This document shows positions 31,357 through 42,660 of a stretch of DNA of 64,000 nt, in pieces. Made by a program: the position numbers and the translations under genes. Location: contig JASKMD010000008.1 in NCBI GenBank assembly GCA_030144725.1, positions 15,532,716-15,596,715 of the forward strand. The letters run 5' to 3'. The stretch comes from Haematococcus lacustris. Taxonomy: Eukaryota > Chlorophyta > Chlorophyceae > Chlamydomonadales > Haematococcaceae. The notes under the pieces were generated by a model that worked only from the letters and a program-made list of their open reading frames with translations, was not told where the DNA came from and ran no database searches. Positions within the stretch are counted from its first letter, which is position 1. Each line of letters opens with the position of its first letter.

Positions 31357-32977
31357 CTATTTGCGCTGATACTTCTGAAAGTGCTTCACCATGCCATTGG
31401 CCTCCATTCTGGCAGTCTGAGGGCGTCTACCCTGGTACTGCCTGGAGGGACCAGCATGGTCACCACCACGGTCAGGGCTGCGGTCACGCTTTGCAGCCTT
31501 GTAGGGGGCAGAGCCACCCTTCTTCAGGTCTTGCATCAGCTCCCAGGTACCAGCATCCTTCATGGCCTCTTCCTTGCTCATGCCAGAGGCCTTCCTCTTG
31601 CAGTGCTTTGTCCAGTGGGATGACAATCCACAGTGGTAGCAGTAGCCACTGGCAGGAGGGGGACCCTCACTGTCAGCAGAGGGAGCAGCAGGACGCCCAG
31701 GAGGTGGACCAGGAAACCTGGCCAGGTTCTGCAGCCCACGTTGCACTTGGGCCACCTGGTGCACAGCAGCAACCGGGCGCCTTGAGGCAGGATGCACACC
31801 AGAGCCAGCAGCAGCCACAAGGGCCTTGTGGTTGGTGATGGCAGCCTTAATGGCTTCATCCAAAGTGGGGGCCACAAGGGCACGCAGATCCTTGGCAACA
31901 GGACCACGCAGATCCGCTGACAGGCCACGCTGGAAGACATTCACAAGCATGGAGTCTGTCATGCAGTCCTTGCCAGCCAAGGTGAGGGTGTTCCTGAAGT
32001 CAGTAATGTATGCTGACAGGGCAACACCATTAGTCATGCGCAGGTGAGTGGAGCTTAGCACGTGCTGCATCAGCATCAGTGGTCAGGTCCTCCCCTACAA
32101 ACTCAAGGAACTGCTTAGACAGGTAGTGCCAAGTGGGGTAGCCAGAGTATGTCAGGGCATATGAGTCCCTAACAGACTGGAACCAGACATCCCTGGCCTT
32201 GCCTGACAGGAAAGAGGGCAGAGCAAGAGCAGGGTCCAGGCCATGTGCAACACAGTGTGCTTCAAGGTCTTCCAGGAATGACAGAGCACGGCGACCAGAG
32301 GTCGAACTGGCATCAGTCCACCGCTCAGTCACGGGCAACCCGCGACGTGAGTTGGAATCATGACCAGCAACAGCAGTGGCATTGGCAGGCAGGGGTGCAG
32401 CAGCGGGGTTAACCCCAGCATACTTGTCCCGCACGGCAGCAAGTGTGCGAGGGTTCGAAGTGCCGGGTGAACCCGAGGCAACATCTTTCTGCGCAACAGG
32501 CTGGTGCATTGCAGCAGTCAAGTGTTGGAGTGCGCGCAGAGCAGCAGCCAAAGGCCTGACTAGCTGCGACGCTACTTCGACTGGCCTCTTAGCTGGACTA
32601 GGGCTAGCTGGCAGCAAAGCAGCATCAGCGGCACGCTTAGCAGCAGCAGGAGGACTCACCAGCGAACCAGCTTGCTGGTTGTTGGCCTGCGCTACGACCA
32701 GTTGCGCCTGGAGGGTGGCAATTTGCGCGTTGAGCTCGTCGACTGGAGTCGAAGTGCTGTCGAATTGGTCCAGGCCAAACTCGTCCAGGAGCTCCTCTTC
32801 TTCAGCCAACTGTTGGCCTCCTGCGGGAAGTGAAGCGGGCAACTCGCCCGGCTCCGGTGCTGCACCGAGTGCAGGACCCGTCTCCGCTGTAGCTGTAACA
32901 GCTGAAGCTGGAGGAAGGACGCCAGAGGCGCCATTGGTCTTGTTCGCCGAAGCGACATTTTGGGTAGTTGAAGTCAT
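31357..32977 (-). pseudogene. Element B Gag, with one frameshift
   Basis: Starts at the ATG 32975-32977 (MTSTTQNVASANKT), just inside the 5' LTR. The N-terminal part has a Leu/Gln-rich segment (DELNAQIATLQAQL, likely coiled coil), then the gag core (DVWFQSVRDSYALTY). The frame breaks between about 32075 and 32030: the first frame ends in SPAHD while the second continues LRMTNGVALSAYITDFRNTL. A CX2CX4HX4C zinc knuckle follows (CYHCGLSSHWTKHC), then a basic tail. It ends at TAG (31357-31359), in frame with pol. A single-base indel is the simplest explanation for the break; no obvious slippery heptamer is seen. Confidence 0.8.
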
Positions 32978-33021
32978 GTTGACTGGACCGCGAGCTTAAA
33001 TGCTCGGGGTCGGAAACCAGC

Positions 33022-33321
33022 TGTAACGTGCGGGGACGCAACGTCAGATGACCTTTTGACACAAGCTCGAAGGCCGGTCCAGTCGAGGCGGTGACTTCCG
33101 ACTAGGGTGTTGGGTTACAGCGGTGTGTTGCGAGAATGGCTAGAGCTTAGAACGGGGCTCCCTGGGATCGAACCAGTTGTACTCACGAACGCAATGTCGC
33201 TAGTCTTTAACCTGCCAAATCTCACACTACACGTGTAACCCGCGTCCCGCGACGGCTCGCATTCACGAGACAGCCCAGACGACGCGAAGCGGCAATCTCT
33301 TCCAGAGGTGCGCACTTTACA
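33022..33321 (-). repeat. 5' LTR of element B
   Basis: Differs from the 3' LTR at one base as read (G versus T in the GCGGNGACG segment). Confidence 0.9.
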
Positions 33322-34500
33322 GCTCAGTCCGGGCCAGGCCGTGCGACAACTGCGGAAAGGCTGCAGTAGCTGGCTGATGCTAGTGAAACCTGGCGATGCT
33401 GGCGACCAAGAGGGCTGGCACCAGGGCAGCTTGGCAGCTGCAGTGGCTGGATGCAGTGAGCAGAACACGAAGGCTGAGCAGGACCCCTGGCTAGTGCCAC
33501 AAGCAGTGCTAGATGGGTTGCTATCTGAGTATGCTGATGTGTTTGGGGACATGCCACCGGGGTTGCCCCCTAACAGGCCAGTGGGGCACACAATCAGGAC
33601 ACCACCCGGGGCTGAAGCTCCCTACAAACGTATGTACAAGCTCAGCCCTAGAGAGGAGGCTGAGGTGAAGAAGCAGGTGGCTGAGCTGCTGGCCAAAGGG
33701 TTGATTGAGCCAAGCAGCAGCCCATACGGGGCACCAATCCTGTTTGTGCAAAAGAAAGATGGGAGCCTGAGGATGTGCATTGATTACCGTGCTCTCAACA
33801 AGTTAACAGTAAGGGACAGGTACCCTCTACCAAGGATTGATGATCTGTTTGACAAACTGGCTGGCAAGAGGGTGTTCAGCTCCCTAGACCTGCAGTCTGG
33901 GTACCACCAGATCAGGATCACAGAGGAGGATGTGCCTAAGACTGCCTTCTTGACGCCAATGGGCCAGTTCCAGTTCAAGGTGCTCTGTTTTGGGCTGACC
34001 AACGCTCCTGCTACGTTCAAACGGATGATGAATAATGTGTTCAAGCCTTTGATCAATGAGTGCGTGTTGGTGTACATTGATGACATTCTGGTGATGAGCA
34101 ATACCCCTGAAGAGCATGTGCAGCACCTGAGGCAAGTCCTGCAGCTCATGCGAGAAAACAAGTTCTACGCCAAACTGGCAAAGTGCGAGTTCAACAAGAC
34201 GCAGCTGGCGTTCCTGGGCCACATCGTGGGCAGCAAAGGCCATGTCAGGGCATCGTCGACCCTGCGAAAGTGCAAGTCGTGAAAGAATGGCCGACGCCGC
34301 GCAACCTAAAAGACCTGCAGGCTTTTTTCCTGGGGCTGGCAAACTACTTCAGGCGGTTCATATCAAACTTCAGCTCTCTGGCTGCGCCGTTGACGAACTT
34401 GACCAGCAAGCAAGGGGCTGCTGCGTATGACTGGGAACACTTTGGGGGGGCTGAGCTGGAAGCTTTTAATGCCCTGAAAGAGGCGCTCTGCTCTGCTCCT
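33322..34500 (+). pseudogene. Element C reverse transcriptase (Ty3/gypsy)
   Basis: The plus frame continues the linker at 23243: LLSEYADVFGDMPPGLPP, LIEPSSSPYGAPILFVQKK, YRALNKLTVRDRYPLPRIDD, LVYIDDILVMS (catalytic YIDD), then LGHIVGSKGH. A one-base frameshift lies near 34240-34260, after which NYFRRFISNFSSLAAPL and the thumb continue in another frame. The gene is interrupted at 34501 by a TIR element (target TCCT), immediately before the RNase H domain. Confidence 0.85.
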
Positions 34501-35508
34501 GGCTACCCCTCCCATTGAACCACCACGTAAGGGACATTTGACTTTGCGGCGTGCCTGGTGAGAGTTGAGCTGTCATTTTTACGCGGAACGCCTTATCTTG
34601 GCGTTGCGCTTGCGCCTGCGCGCCCGAGCTGCTGGCACCCACGGTGACCGGCAGTCTGCCAGGCACGCGAACGGTTCCGCTGTGCGCAATGGGCCTTTCA
34701 AGTGCTGCCGAACAACACCCACAACGCGGGATGCAGAGTTCTCCGCTGCGGTACACTTTACGCATGGAGCCCAGTTTTCTCAACATCATCTTACACAGCC
34801 TCCCACTCCACATGAATCTCCACCCAGCCAGTGCTGGCAGCTTGCGTAGCCCTCACACAACACGTACAGCGGGCAGCCTGGCCCCCCTGCCGTTTGCAGA
34901 GGTGATATTTGGATGTCGGCATGCTGCAGACATGTGCACACGCCATCTTCTAAAACCCCTATGAACAAAACTCAACAAGAGTTGAGACTTTGGCAGGGGG
35001 TTCACAGTGACTTCCCTAACCAGTGACGCAAGGCTGGAGAGTTGCAATGAGTTGCATGGTTGTCAGACGGGCATCAGCAGAGTGGGCAGCATGGGAGGAG
35101 GTTTAGTCCACCTTTATGGAGCTTAAATTAGCAAGTGAATGATGCAGTTGCCCCTGCTATGCTCATGCCGTGGTCTCCTCCTAGTTTCAGAGCCCCTGAG
35201 CCTAGTTTCGTCGCCTCAGAGCCAGCGCATGTGGGTAATTATGTTAGACATGAGGTCGGGCTCCTCGCACATCGCGCACTATCCATCGCGTTAAACAGGG
35301 ACTCAGTGGTACTGGGTCAACGTACATCAAGTCCGCAGGCTCGGTAGGGTCGGATACCCGGCAACATGCCCGACCAGCTCAACGTGTGGCTCAGCGCGGC
35401 CTCATTCCGACGCTTCAATCCGCGTGTAAATCCGTGCAGAAATGAGTCCGGAAAAGCCGTTGTCCCTTATCGTTAAGGGGGGTTGGTGGTTCAATGGGAG
35501 GGGTAGCC
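34501..35508. mobile_element. TIR element with 4-bp target duplication (1,008 bp)
   Basis: Ends are 25-bp perfect inverted repeats starting GGCTACCCCTCCCATTGAAC. The target TCCT is duplicated (34497-34500, 35509-35512); removing the element restores the RT/RNase H junction of element C. No coding region is recognised inside. The terminal repeat is clearly related to that of 35677-37176. Superfamily uncertain; 4-bp duplications are known for Sola and the TTAA groups, but the target here is not TTAA. Confidence 0.85.
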
Positions 35509-35676
35509 TCCTGTGCTGGCTCTGCCTGACTTCAGCAAGCCTTTTGTAGTGTGCACCGATGCGTCGCTGGTAGGCACCGGTGGGGTGCTGATGCAAGATG
35601 GCAGACCAATTGCTTACACAAGTAAAAAGATGTCCCCAGCTGCTACGCGCTATGCCACTGGAGAGCAAGAGCTGCT
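35509..35676 (+). pseudogene. Element C RNase H, first part
   Basis: Frame VLALPDFSKPFVVCTDASLV, then GGVLMQDGRPIAYTSKK and ATGEQELL, the first half of the retroelement RNase H. Interrupted at 35677 by the second TIR element; resumes at 37177. Confidence 0.85.
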
Positions 35677-37176
35677 GGTCACCCCCGCCATTGGCCCCGC
35701 AATTCACTTTTTGGCACCGTCTTTGATCCGCTGCATGTAATTCTTCCACCGTTGGGCTCTACATCTCACAACGGTGTCGCTAGCAGGTTAGGCCCTCTTT
35801 TGTCGATTGTACTGCATTGTCTCGACGACTTGATTAGCTTCGCAATGTCATTCTCCATCTGTTTGTATGCGTGTCGCAATAGGAGAGGTAAATTGGTGGC
35901 CGGAGGCATGTCCGTGCGGAGCAGCCTTTGCTACCGTCGGACTCGCAACTCGCGATTACTTCCCAGGTAAGCACGGGGTGCTGTTTCTTAACGCGTGTTG
36001 CATACGATGCTAACACATGCAACCAAATTTGCTGACCTGCACAGGTGCTTGGCTGTTTTGAGGATCAGCACCAATCCCACATCAGCCTAAGGGTCTCCCA
36101 AGCAGCAGTGCAGCTAGGCAATCAGACCTTGAAAACAGTGAGCTCGAGGTGAGTAAGGTTGTGTTATACCTCACCTTGTCTAGGTCAGTTTGATGTGCAC
36201 GCGCACACTTGCGCAACGCATGACAGGCATGAACAGCTGAGGGAAGCACACGGCAGTCCCCAACCTGATTTTCATGCATTGTTTTTGATAGGTAATGTAT
36301 CTTATGTGGGCCAGACATGGTTATGTGTATTTTGCTGCAGGATGCCATCCAAAAGATACCAGTGCCCAGCCCAGCCCAGCCCAGCCTGATTTGGTGCCAT
36401 GGGGCATAGGCAGCAAGGCAAGGTGCTTAGCAGTCCCGTAGTGAGTGTTAGCTATAGCAAGGAGGTGCAGCCAGTCCTTGCTTGTTGTGCACATAGCATA
36501 GGTGGTGCGTGAGGCATGAGTCATTGTGTTGTGGTGGTGGTGGTGTGTTGTTGAGGTGTTGTTGTGTTGTGTGGTGTTGCCACCTTCTTACATCAATGCA
36601 TGTGCTTGGCATCAGCGATACATGTCTTCTGTAGTGGTGTTGCAAGGCGTTTGAGCATCGATACATGTATTGCTGTAATGGTTTTGCGTGACATGTGCCT
36701 GCTGAAGTTGAGGGAGAAGGTTGAGGCACCACGGCACATGTAACAATGAAAGCAAAAGCCATCCCGAGAACATAATGCCAAGTATTGATGTAGTGCTGTC
36801 ATGATGCAGCTTTTATTTGCATAGAGTCATGCCGCGACGTAAATGAGGTAAGGGGTGCCAGCTGGCTGACTTGTGCGCATATTCACGAATTATATGCTCC
36901 ATGCACTGACATGCAAGCAGGCGTACTGCACTTGTGCCGTTGGCTTACGGCGTGCGTAGAAGGATTGCCAGCCTCGCTTTATGATGTGCGTGAGTCTTTT
37001 AGGAGCGGAAGGCACAGGTCAGGTTTGGGCGGGCGCCGATCTGAGCTAGTGTTTTGCGGCTGCTGGGTGCCGCATACGCCTGTTACACCCGACTGCGTCA
37101 AAACTTTGTCACGAGCTACACGGAGATTCGCGCCCCAGACCGTCTCACATTTGCGGGGCCAATGGCGGGGGTGACC
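35677..37176. mobile_element. Second TIR element with 4-bp target duplication (1,500 bp)
   Basis: Ends are 26-bp perfect inverted repeats starting GGTCACCCCCGCCATTGGCC. Target TGCT is duplicated (35673-35676, 37177-37180), and the RNase H frame of element C (GEQELLG) is restored by removal. The interior has short repeats only (CCCAG near 36367-36385, GTGGTGGTG near 36533) and no transposase. Same family of ends as 34501-35508 and as the lone end at 7118. Confidence 0.85.
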
Positions 37177-38414
37177 TGCTGGGTATCATCGGAGCAGTCA
37201 GAGAGTGGAGGTGTTATTTGGATGGAGCGGTTGATGTTACAATCCTGACTGATCACAATCCTCTCATCTACCTGCAAACACAGCCCAATCTGTCGAGGCG
37301 GCAGGTCAGATGGATGTATGAAATTAAATACATACCCGGTGCAACTAATGTGGCTGACCCTATCAGCCGTAACCCCGCTCTGGCCAATGAGGTGGCGCTA
37401 ACAAGCTCATCATCACCACAAAATGCTGACTCTGAAGACGCCATGACTGTGATCATGACGCTAAGCTCCCGGGCTGAAAGGCCAATCTACGCCATAACTA
37501 CACGCCGCACTGCAGCCCGGCTGCGAGAGAATGCTGAGCTGGGGCAGGTGGCTGCCCGGGAGGCTGCCCAAAGAGCAAACCAGCTGGTCCCACCAGAAGA
37601 TTTGGCTGCTGCCCATACGCCTGGCCAGGCAAGAATGACAAGTGCACAACAAAAGAAGGCGCAGCCAGGTGGGGGGGAATCCCTGCGGCAGCAACAACAA
37701 ACAACAGAGTCACATAACAAATCAAACAAACAAGGTGATGACGGGCAGTCCACAACTGAGTCGGGTCCCTTAACCCTAATGCAGGCAATCAAGCAAGCCT
37801 ATGCGGCTGACACACGCTTTGCTGATGAGGCCTTCACATCGCAGCTGTACCAGCATGAGGGGCTGTGGCTGACTGAGTGGGGCAGAGTGGTGGTTCCTGA
37901 TGACGCTGCGCTGCGGAAGAAAGTGATACACACCATGCATGACACCAGATCTGCTGGTCACCTGGGTATGACGAAGACCCTTGAGCAGGTGACGCGCTGG
38001 TTTACATGGCCTGGTGTGTCAGAGAATGTGAAGAGCTATGTGCGCAGCTGCCACTCGTGCCAAGTGAACAAGTCAAGTGCCAAGAAGCCTGCTGGCCTGC
38101 TGCAGCCGCTGCCCATACCTGAGAGACCGTGGGACAGCGTGACAATGGATCTCATAGTGAAGCTGCCTGCAAGTGGGCCCAACAAATATGACTCAATACT
38201 AGTGTTTGTGGACAGACTAACAAAGATGGTACACCTGGTGAAGACATGGGAGAGCATGACTGCCACACAATATGCAAAGCTGTTCCTCGAGCACGTATTC
38301 CGGCTGCATGGGATGCCGAGGAGTGTGGTCAGCGACAGAGGACCCCAGTTCCACAACAAGTTTTGGGCTGAGGTTACCAAGCTGCTCCAGGTCCAGGTGA
38401 ACCTATCCAGCGCC
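37177..38414 (+). pseudogene. Element C RNase H end, linker and integrase
   Basis: From DVTILTDHNPLIYLQTQ (end of RNase H) through a Gln/Ala-rich linker to the integrase zinc domain (MHDTRSAGHLGMTKTL, CHSCQ) and core (VTMDLIVKLP, VSDRGPQFHNKFW). The linker contains an 18-bp copy of the element's own 3' polypurine tract (37663-37680). The core is cut at 38415 by a KDZ-like transposon between the second aspartate and the glutamate; the target CCAGCGCC (38407-38414) recurs at 43491-43498. Confidence 0.9.
37663..37680 (+). promoter_or_regulatory. Central polypurine-tract-like copy in element C
   Basis: AGCCAGGTGGGGGGGAAT is identical to 44503-44520, the tract that precedes the 3' LTR. Its place between RNase H and integrase is like that of the central polypurine tract of lentiviruses and Ty1. 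Its use as a second plus-strand primer is inference. Confidence 0.5.
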
Positions 38415-38710
38415 CAATCAGGTCTCCCATGAGGACCTCCCCCTATGGGGGGGAGGTCGCTCCCCCTCATAGGGGGACCTTCCAACCGCCCAACCGCATC
38501 CCGCCCGCTGTACTGCGCCACCTTCCTGGGCACCTGTGAGCTCGCACCGCACGCGTGCTAGGACTGATTACACTGCTATTGCTAGGTTGTGCAGCGTGGG
38601 CCGCAGCGCTGGCAGCAATCAATTGCCACCACGCTAGATGCGACAAGCCCAGCCACAGCAGCCACAGCAGCCACAGCAGCCACAGCAGCCACCACGCTAG
38701 ATGCGACAAG
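38415..38710. repeat. Left terminal inverted repeat of the KDZ-like element
   Basis: Pairs with about 43200-43490. It contains a duplicated CACCACGCTAGATGCGACAAG separated by a run of CAGCCA units, which the right arm lacks. Confidence 0.85.
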
Positions 38711-39009
38711 CCCAACCACAGCAGAAACCTCAGCAGAAACCTCAGCAGGAACGAGCAGCGAGCAGCCCGTAACCGCTGATGGATTTCAGCCCGCCGCGGC
38801 GCTGGCTCATTTGGGTCATGCCTGTTTTCCCGAGCTCTCCGCAGAAGGATGAAGGGCGGACAGCATTTGAAAGCATCCACCGTCAGCACAAGAGCAGCCC
38901 CGACCTGCCACGAAGCATGCTGGTCGTGTTGGGCAACGGGTGGCGGGATGGGGACAGTGGGCACCTGGGGCAGCTGAGCTATACATGCCTGATATGCTTG
39001 CATTCGACG

Positions 39010-39470
39010 ACCAGCCCCAGCCCCAACAAAGGACTGGGTCAAGTGGGCTATCAGCAAGGAGCGCTCTGACACTGCAGCCCGTCAGAATGAGACACAGCGT
39101 CGGTTTGACTATGCCGCCTCAGCTCCTGCACATGAGCAGCTTCTCACAAGCAAGAGAGCAGCCCTTCAGGCTGCCATGCAGGAGCAACTTGACTTAGCTT
39201 GGGAGCAGCATGCAGCACAGCATGCAGCAAGCTCAGCTGGACTGTCACCATTGCAGCAAGTGGAGAGACATGAGGAGGTGGAGTACATCGATCTTCATCA
39301 TTGCTTTTCGCTAACTGTTTGGCAGTGCACTGGTTGCAAGGAGTGTGCACTTCTTTTGTTGGCCTAGCAGTCAAATCCAGATTCATACTTGGTATGACAT
39401 CGGTCTCATGCGGCACTACTCCCTTGTTTGGTGGAGGTGTCTCCATGGCAGGAAACGCTGCCCTCCGACA
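39010..39470 (+). pseudogene. KDZ-like transposase relic
   Basis: The plus frame reads KDWVKWAISKERSDTAAR, then TSKRAALQAAMQEQLDLAWE and EEVEYIDLHHCFSLTVWQCT, ending in GCKE and then a stop at 39365-39367. A shifted frame adds IHTWYDIGLMRHYSLVWWR. Charged helices followed by a Cys-containing YIDL...VWQCxxC block and a WYD.GL..YSL block fit the N-terminal part of KDZ-type transposases in algae, in my judgement. At least one frameshift is present, and the catalytic part has been replaced by minisatellite DNA. It could also be another transposase family. Confidence 0.4.
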
Positions 39471-39489
39471 TGTGCTAATGTTCATGGTT

Positions 39490-40205
39490 CGATACCCAGC
39501 CCTGCCCCACCCCTCCCAGCCTTGCATTGCCCCTCCCCTCCCCGCCCGGCCCTGCCCCACCCCCTTTTAGCCCTGCCCCACCCCAGCCCAGCCCTGCCCC
39601 ACCGCAGCCCATCCTTACGTTGCCCCTCGCCGCCTCAGCCCAGCCCTGCCCGACCCCCTCCCAGCCTTGCGTTGCCCCTCCCCTCCCCTCCCTACCCAGC
39701 CCTGCCCCACCACCTCCCAGCCCTGCCCCACCACCTCTTAGCCTTGCGTTGCCCCTTCCCTCCCTGCATAACCCTGCCCCACCCCCTCCCAGCCCTGCCC
39801 CACCCCATCTCAGCCCTGCCCCACCCCCTCCCAGCCTTACGTTGCCCCTCCCCTCCCTGCCCAGCCCTGTCCCACCCCCTCCCAGCCCTGCCCCACCCCC
39901 TCCCAGCCCTGCCCCACCCCCTCCCAGCCCTGCCCCACCCCATCTCAGCCCTGCCCCACCCCCTCCCAGCCTTGCGTTGCCCCTCCCCTCCCTGCCCAGC
40001 CCTGTCCCACCCCCTCCCAGCCCTTCTCCACCCCCTTCCAGCCTTGCATTGCCGCTCCCCTCCCTGCCCAGCCCTGCCCAACCCCCTCCCAGCCCTGCCC
40101 CACCCCCTCCCAGCCTTGCGTTGCCCCTCCCTGCCCTACCCAGCCCTGCCCCACCCCCTCCCTGCCCTGCCCTGCCCTGCCCTGCCCTGCCCTGCCCTGC
40201 AGGCT
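39490..40205. repeat. C-rich minisatellite (CCCAGCCCTGCCCCACCCC units)
   Basis: About 700 bp of 21-bp-like units built from AGCCCTGCCCCACCCCCTCC, with occasional TTGCGTTGCCCCTCCCCTCC units, ending in CCTGC pentamers. It gives long false frames on both strands. The same type of array is at 46130-46512. Confidence 0.95.
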
Positions 40206-40640
40206 GCAGTGAATGTAGTACAGTGCATGAGCAGCAGCAGCAGCAGCAGCAGGCTGTAGTGTATGAGCAGCAGTGCAAGGACAGCAGCAGCAGTGGAGCA
40301 GTGGAGCAGTGGCAGCAGTAGCAGGCTGTAGGTGTGTGGCAGCAGCAGGCTGTAGGTGTGTGGCAGTGCAGGTAGCAGCAGGCTGCAGGTGTGCTTCAGT
40401 GCATGAGCAGCAGCAGCAGCAGGCTGGAGTGCATGTGCGGCAGTGCATGAGCAGCAGCAGCAGCAGGATGTAGGTGTGTTGTGGTGCATGAGCAGCAGCA
40501 AGAGCAGCAGGCTGTAGTGCATGAGCAGTGCATGGACAGCATCAGCGTCAACGTGATTTGTAAGCTGTGAATGGTCAAGATGTAATGAAGACAACGGTGG
40601 TGGTCATTAGCCGTGTATCCTCTTCTCAAACGATTCCTAC
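40206..40640. repeat. AGCAGC-rich tract
   Basis: Units such as GCATGAGCAGCAGCAGCAGC and GGCTGTAGGTGTGTGGCAG alternate. The end (TAAGCTGTGAATGGTCAAGA ... CACCACGCGGTGATG) is shared with 46800-47330, outside this transposon. Confidence 0.8.
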
Positions 40641-42355
40641 GCCCCTTTCATGGACAACACCACCACGCGGTGATGCGCTAAGGCCGCAAATGTGGTAGCC
40701 ACCTGCTACAAACCCCCTTTGCATGTATGCATCACGGTCATGCAAAGCAAGTGCAAGCCTGGCAGTGATCCACACCCAATGTGTCACAGGTAGCTGGACC
40801 ACGGATGGTACCTATAGTGGAGGCTCACCAACGGATGGTACCTATAGTGGAGGCTCACCAGATCCAGCCACATGCTAGGGTGTGGTGCGCCACATGCCCC
40901 TTGTATGGACACCACCACCACGCGGTGATGCGCTCATGCTGCAAACGTGATAGCCGAGGTATGTAGATGCGCAATGAGCTATGGGGTGGTGTCACAGTGT
41001 GCCACAGTCACTACGGTAGTTGTGTTGGCTGACATCAGAGTGTTGGCCACACCAACTCTGTTGTGTTGGCTAGGAAGCGGGGTGGTGCTAGCAGTGTTTA
41101 GGCTGGAAAGTCTAGGCTTAGGCGCGGCCCTTTCTATTTGGCTAGGCTATTTGGCCTGGGCTTCAACAAAGAGCTACTATTCCAACCGCGGCTGGTGACA
41201 TGCATGGTATGCATAGGTTGGGACCAGGTGGCTCTGGAAGTCTAGTTAGGTCAGCTCTCAACGGTTAGGAATCACATACGCGGTTGGTTGGATAGCATTA
41301 CATGACCACCATGTTACAAGGGATTACAAGGGTGTTACAAGTGGTAAGTTGTGCCCCTGCCCTCCTAGCTCATGTGCATGCCCTCAGCCTTGTATGTGTA
41401 ACCTCTGCATGTGTTGTTCGATATGACTGCTATGATATATATGACTGCTGCAGCTGCCCTGACTCAGCCTCACCATGCGGCTCAGGCTCATCGCATGCCT
41501 CCTTGCACACGACAATCATGTGCTGCAGCCAGACAAGCAGCTGGCCATGCTCCTAGAGCTTGCTGCTAGGTGCCCCTATCCCTGTTGCTCCAAGCTGGTA
41601 CGCCAAGGGCTGCTGGGTGGGGTTGGGAAGGGGCTGCAGCGTGTGCCGTGGGGTGAGGGTAAGGGGAGGGGGGGAAGTAGGTGACTTGCTCCCCCTGCCC
41701 CATGTCCCCAAACAGGGTTGGTTGCTACTACTAGGCTGCTCAGCAGCTCAAGCAGCTGCAGCAACAACAACAACAGCAGCAGCACTAGCAGCAGCACCAT
41801 CACCACTGGCAGCACCACCCGCTCCATGCTGCCCGCTCCATGCTGTCTGCTCTATGCTACTAGCTCAGGCTGCTTCTCCATAGGCTGCTAGGTGCGTGGT
41901 GGGGGAGAGGAGAGGGGAGGAGGGTAGGTGGGTGGCAGACTCGGAAGTGGTGGTGGTGGGATGGGGGAGGGTACGGGGTACGGGGAGGGTACGGTCCTTG
42001 CTGGCTCCTTGTTGCTTGCTGCTCTATGCCGCTGCCGCCTTGCTTGCAATCACCAAGCCATGCTACTGTTGTCATGCCCCAGCTATCGACAACTGCAAGC
42101 AAACATCAGCCAGCAAGCAGATGAATAAGGACATGCATGACATGCTAGCAACCACCAAGCCATGGCAGGACATGCATGACCAGAGTTTGGCAGGCTGGGC
42201 TGACACCCTAACAGCATGCGCACTCACCGAAAGTCCTGGCTGCCACTCCAAGCGCCTTCTACTTGCTGCTTTTGCATCTGCTCTTAGTTGCTGCTCATGG
42301 AGATGGCTCATGGCTGCGGGGGGAGGGAGGCTGCTGTGGTGTACACTTGCTCAAC
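40641..42355. other. Interior of the KDZ-like element, nothing recognised
   Basis: Holds a second copy of the ACCACCACGCGGTGATGCGC motif (about 40911), a 30-bp tandem duplication (ACGGATGGTACCTATAGTGG..., 40801-40860) and CAACAACAGCAGCAG runs near 41760. A frame at 41475 (LRLIACLLAHDNHVLQPDKQ) looks protein-like but has no recognisable domain. Confidence 0.4.
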
Positions 42356-42368
42356 GCAAGTGCTCAAG

Positions 42369-42660
42369 AGGGGAGGGGAGGGGAGGGGAGGGGAGGGGAG
42401 GGGAGGGGAGGGGAGGGGAGGGGAGGGGAGGGGAGGGGAGGGGAGGGGAGGGGAGGGGAGGGGAGGGGAGGGGAGGGGAGGGGAGGGGAGGGGGGGAGGG
42501 GAGGGGAGGGGAGGGGAGGGGAGGGGAGGGGAGGGGAGGGGAGGGGAGGGGAGGGGAGGGGAGGGTCTGGGAGGGGAGGGGAGGGTCTGGGGAGGGGAGG
42601 GGAGGGTCTGGGGAGGGGAGGGAAGGGAGGGTCTGGGGAGGGGAGGGGCTTGGGAGGTGG
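42369..42660. repeat. GGGGA pentanucleotide array
   Basis: About 200 bp of near-perfect GGGGA repeats, then GGGTCTGGGGAGGGGAGGGG units to about 42650. It yields long Gly/Arg/Glu frames that are not genes. Confidence 0.95.

Larger units (their letters stand above)
23387..33321 (-). mobile_element. Ty3/gypsy chromovirus (element B), with nested insertion
   Basis: 300-bp LTRs at 23387-23686 and 33022-33321 differ at one base as far as read (23398), and the target duplication is GCTCA. Sense is on the minus strand: 5' LTR at the high coordinates, primer-binding-like TGGTTTCCGACCCCG just inside it, gag (32977-31357), pol (in frame after a TAG), chromodomain and the polypurine tract GGAGGGGGAGGAA at 23687-23699. 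Without the nested 3652-bp element it would be about 6.3 kb. It inserted recently into element C. Confidence 0.95.

Noticed and set aside
39345..40321. Pro-rich frames of 260-300 codons on both strands
   Set aside because: Translation of the C-rich minisatellite. Only the first 30 residues from 39345 may belong to the transposase relic.
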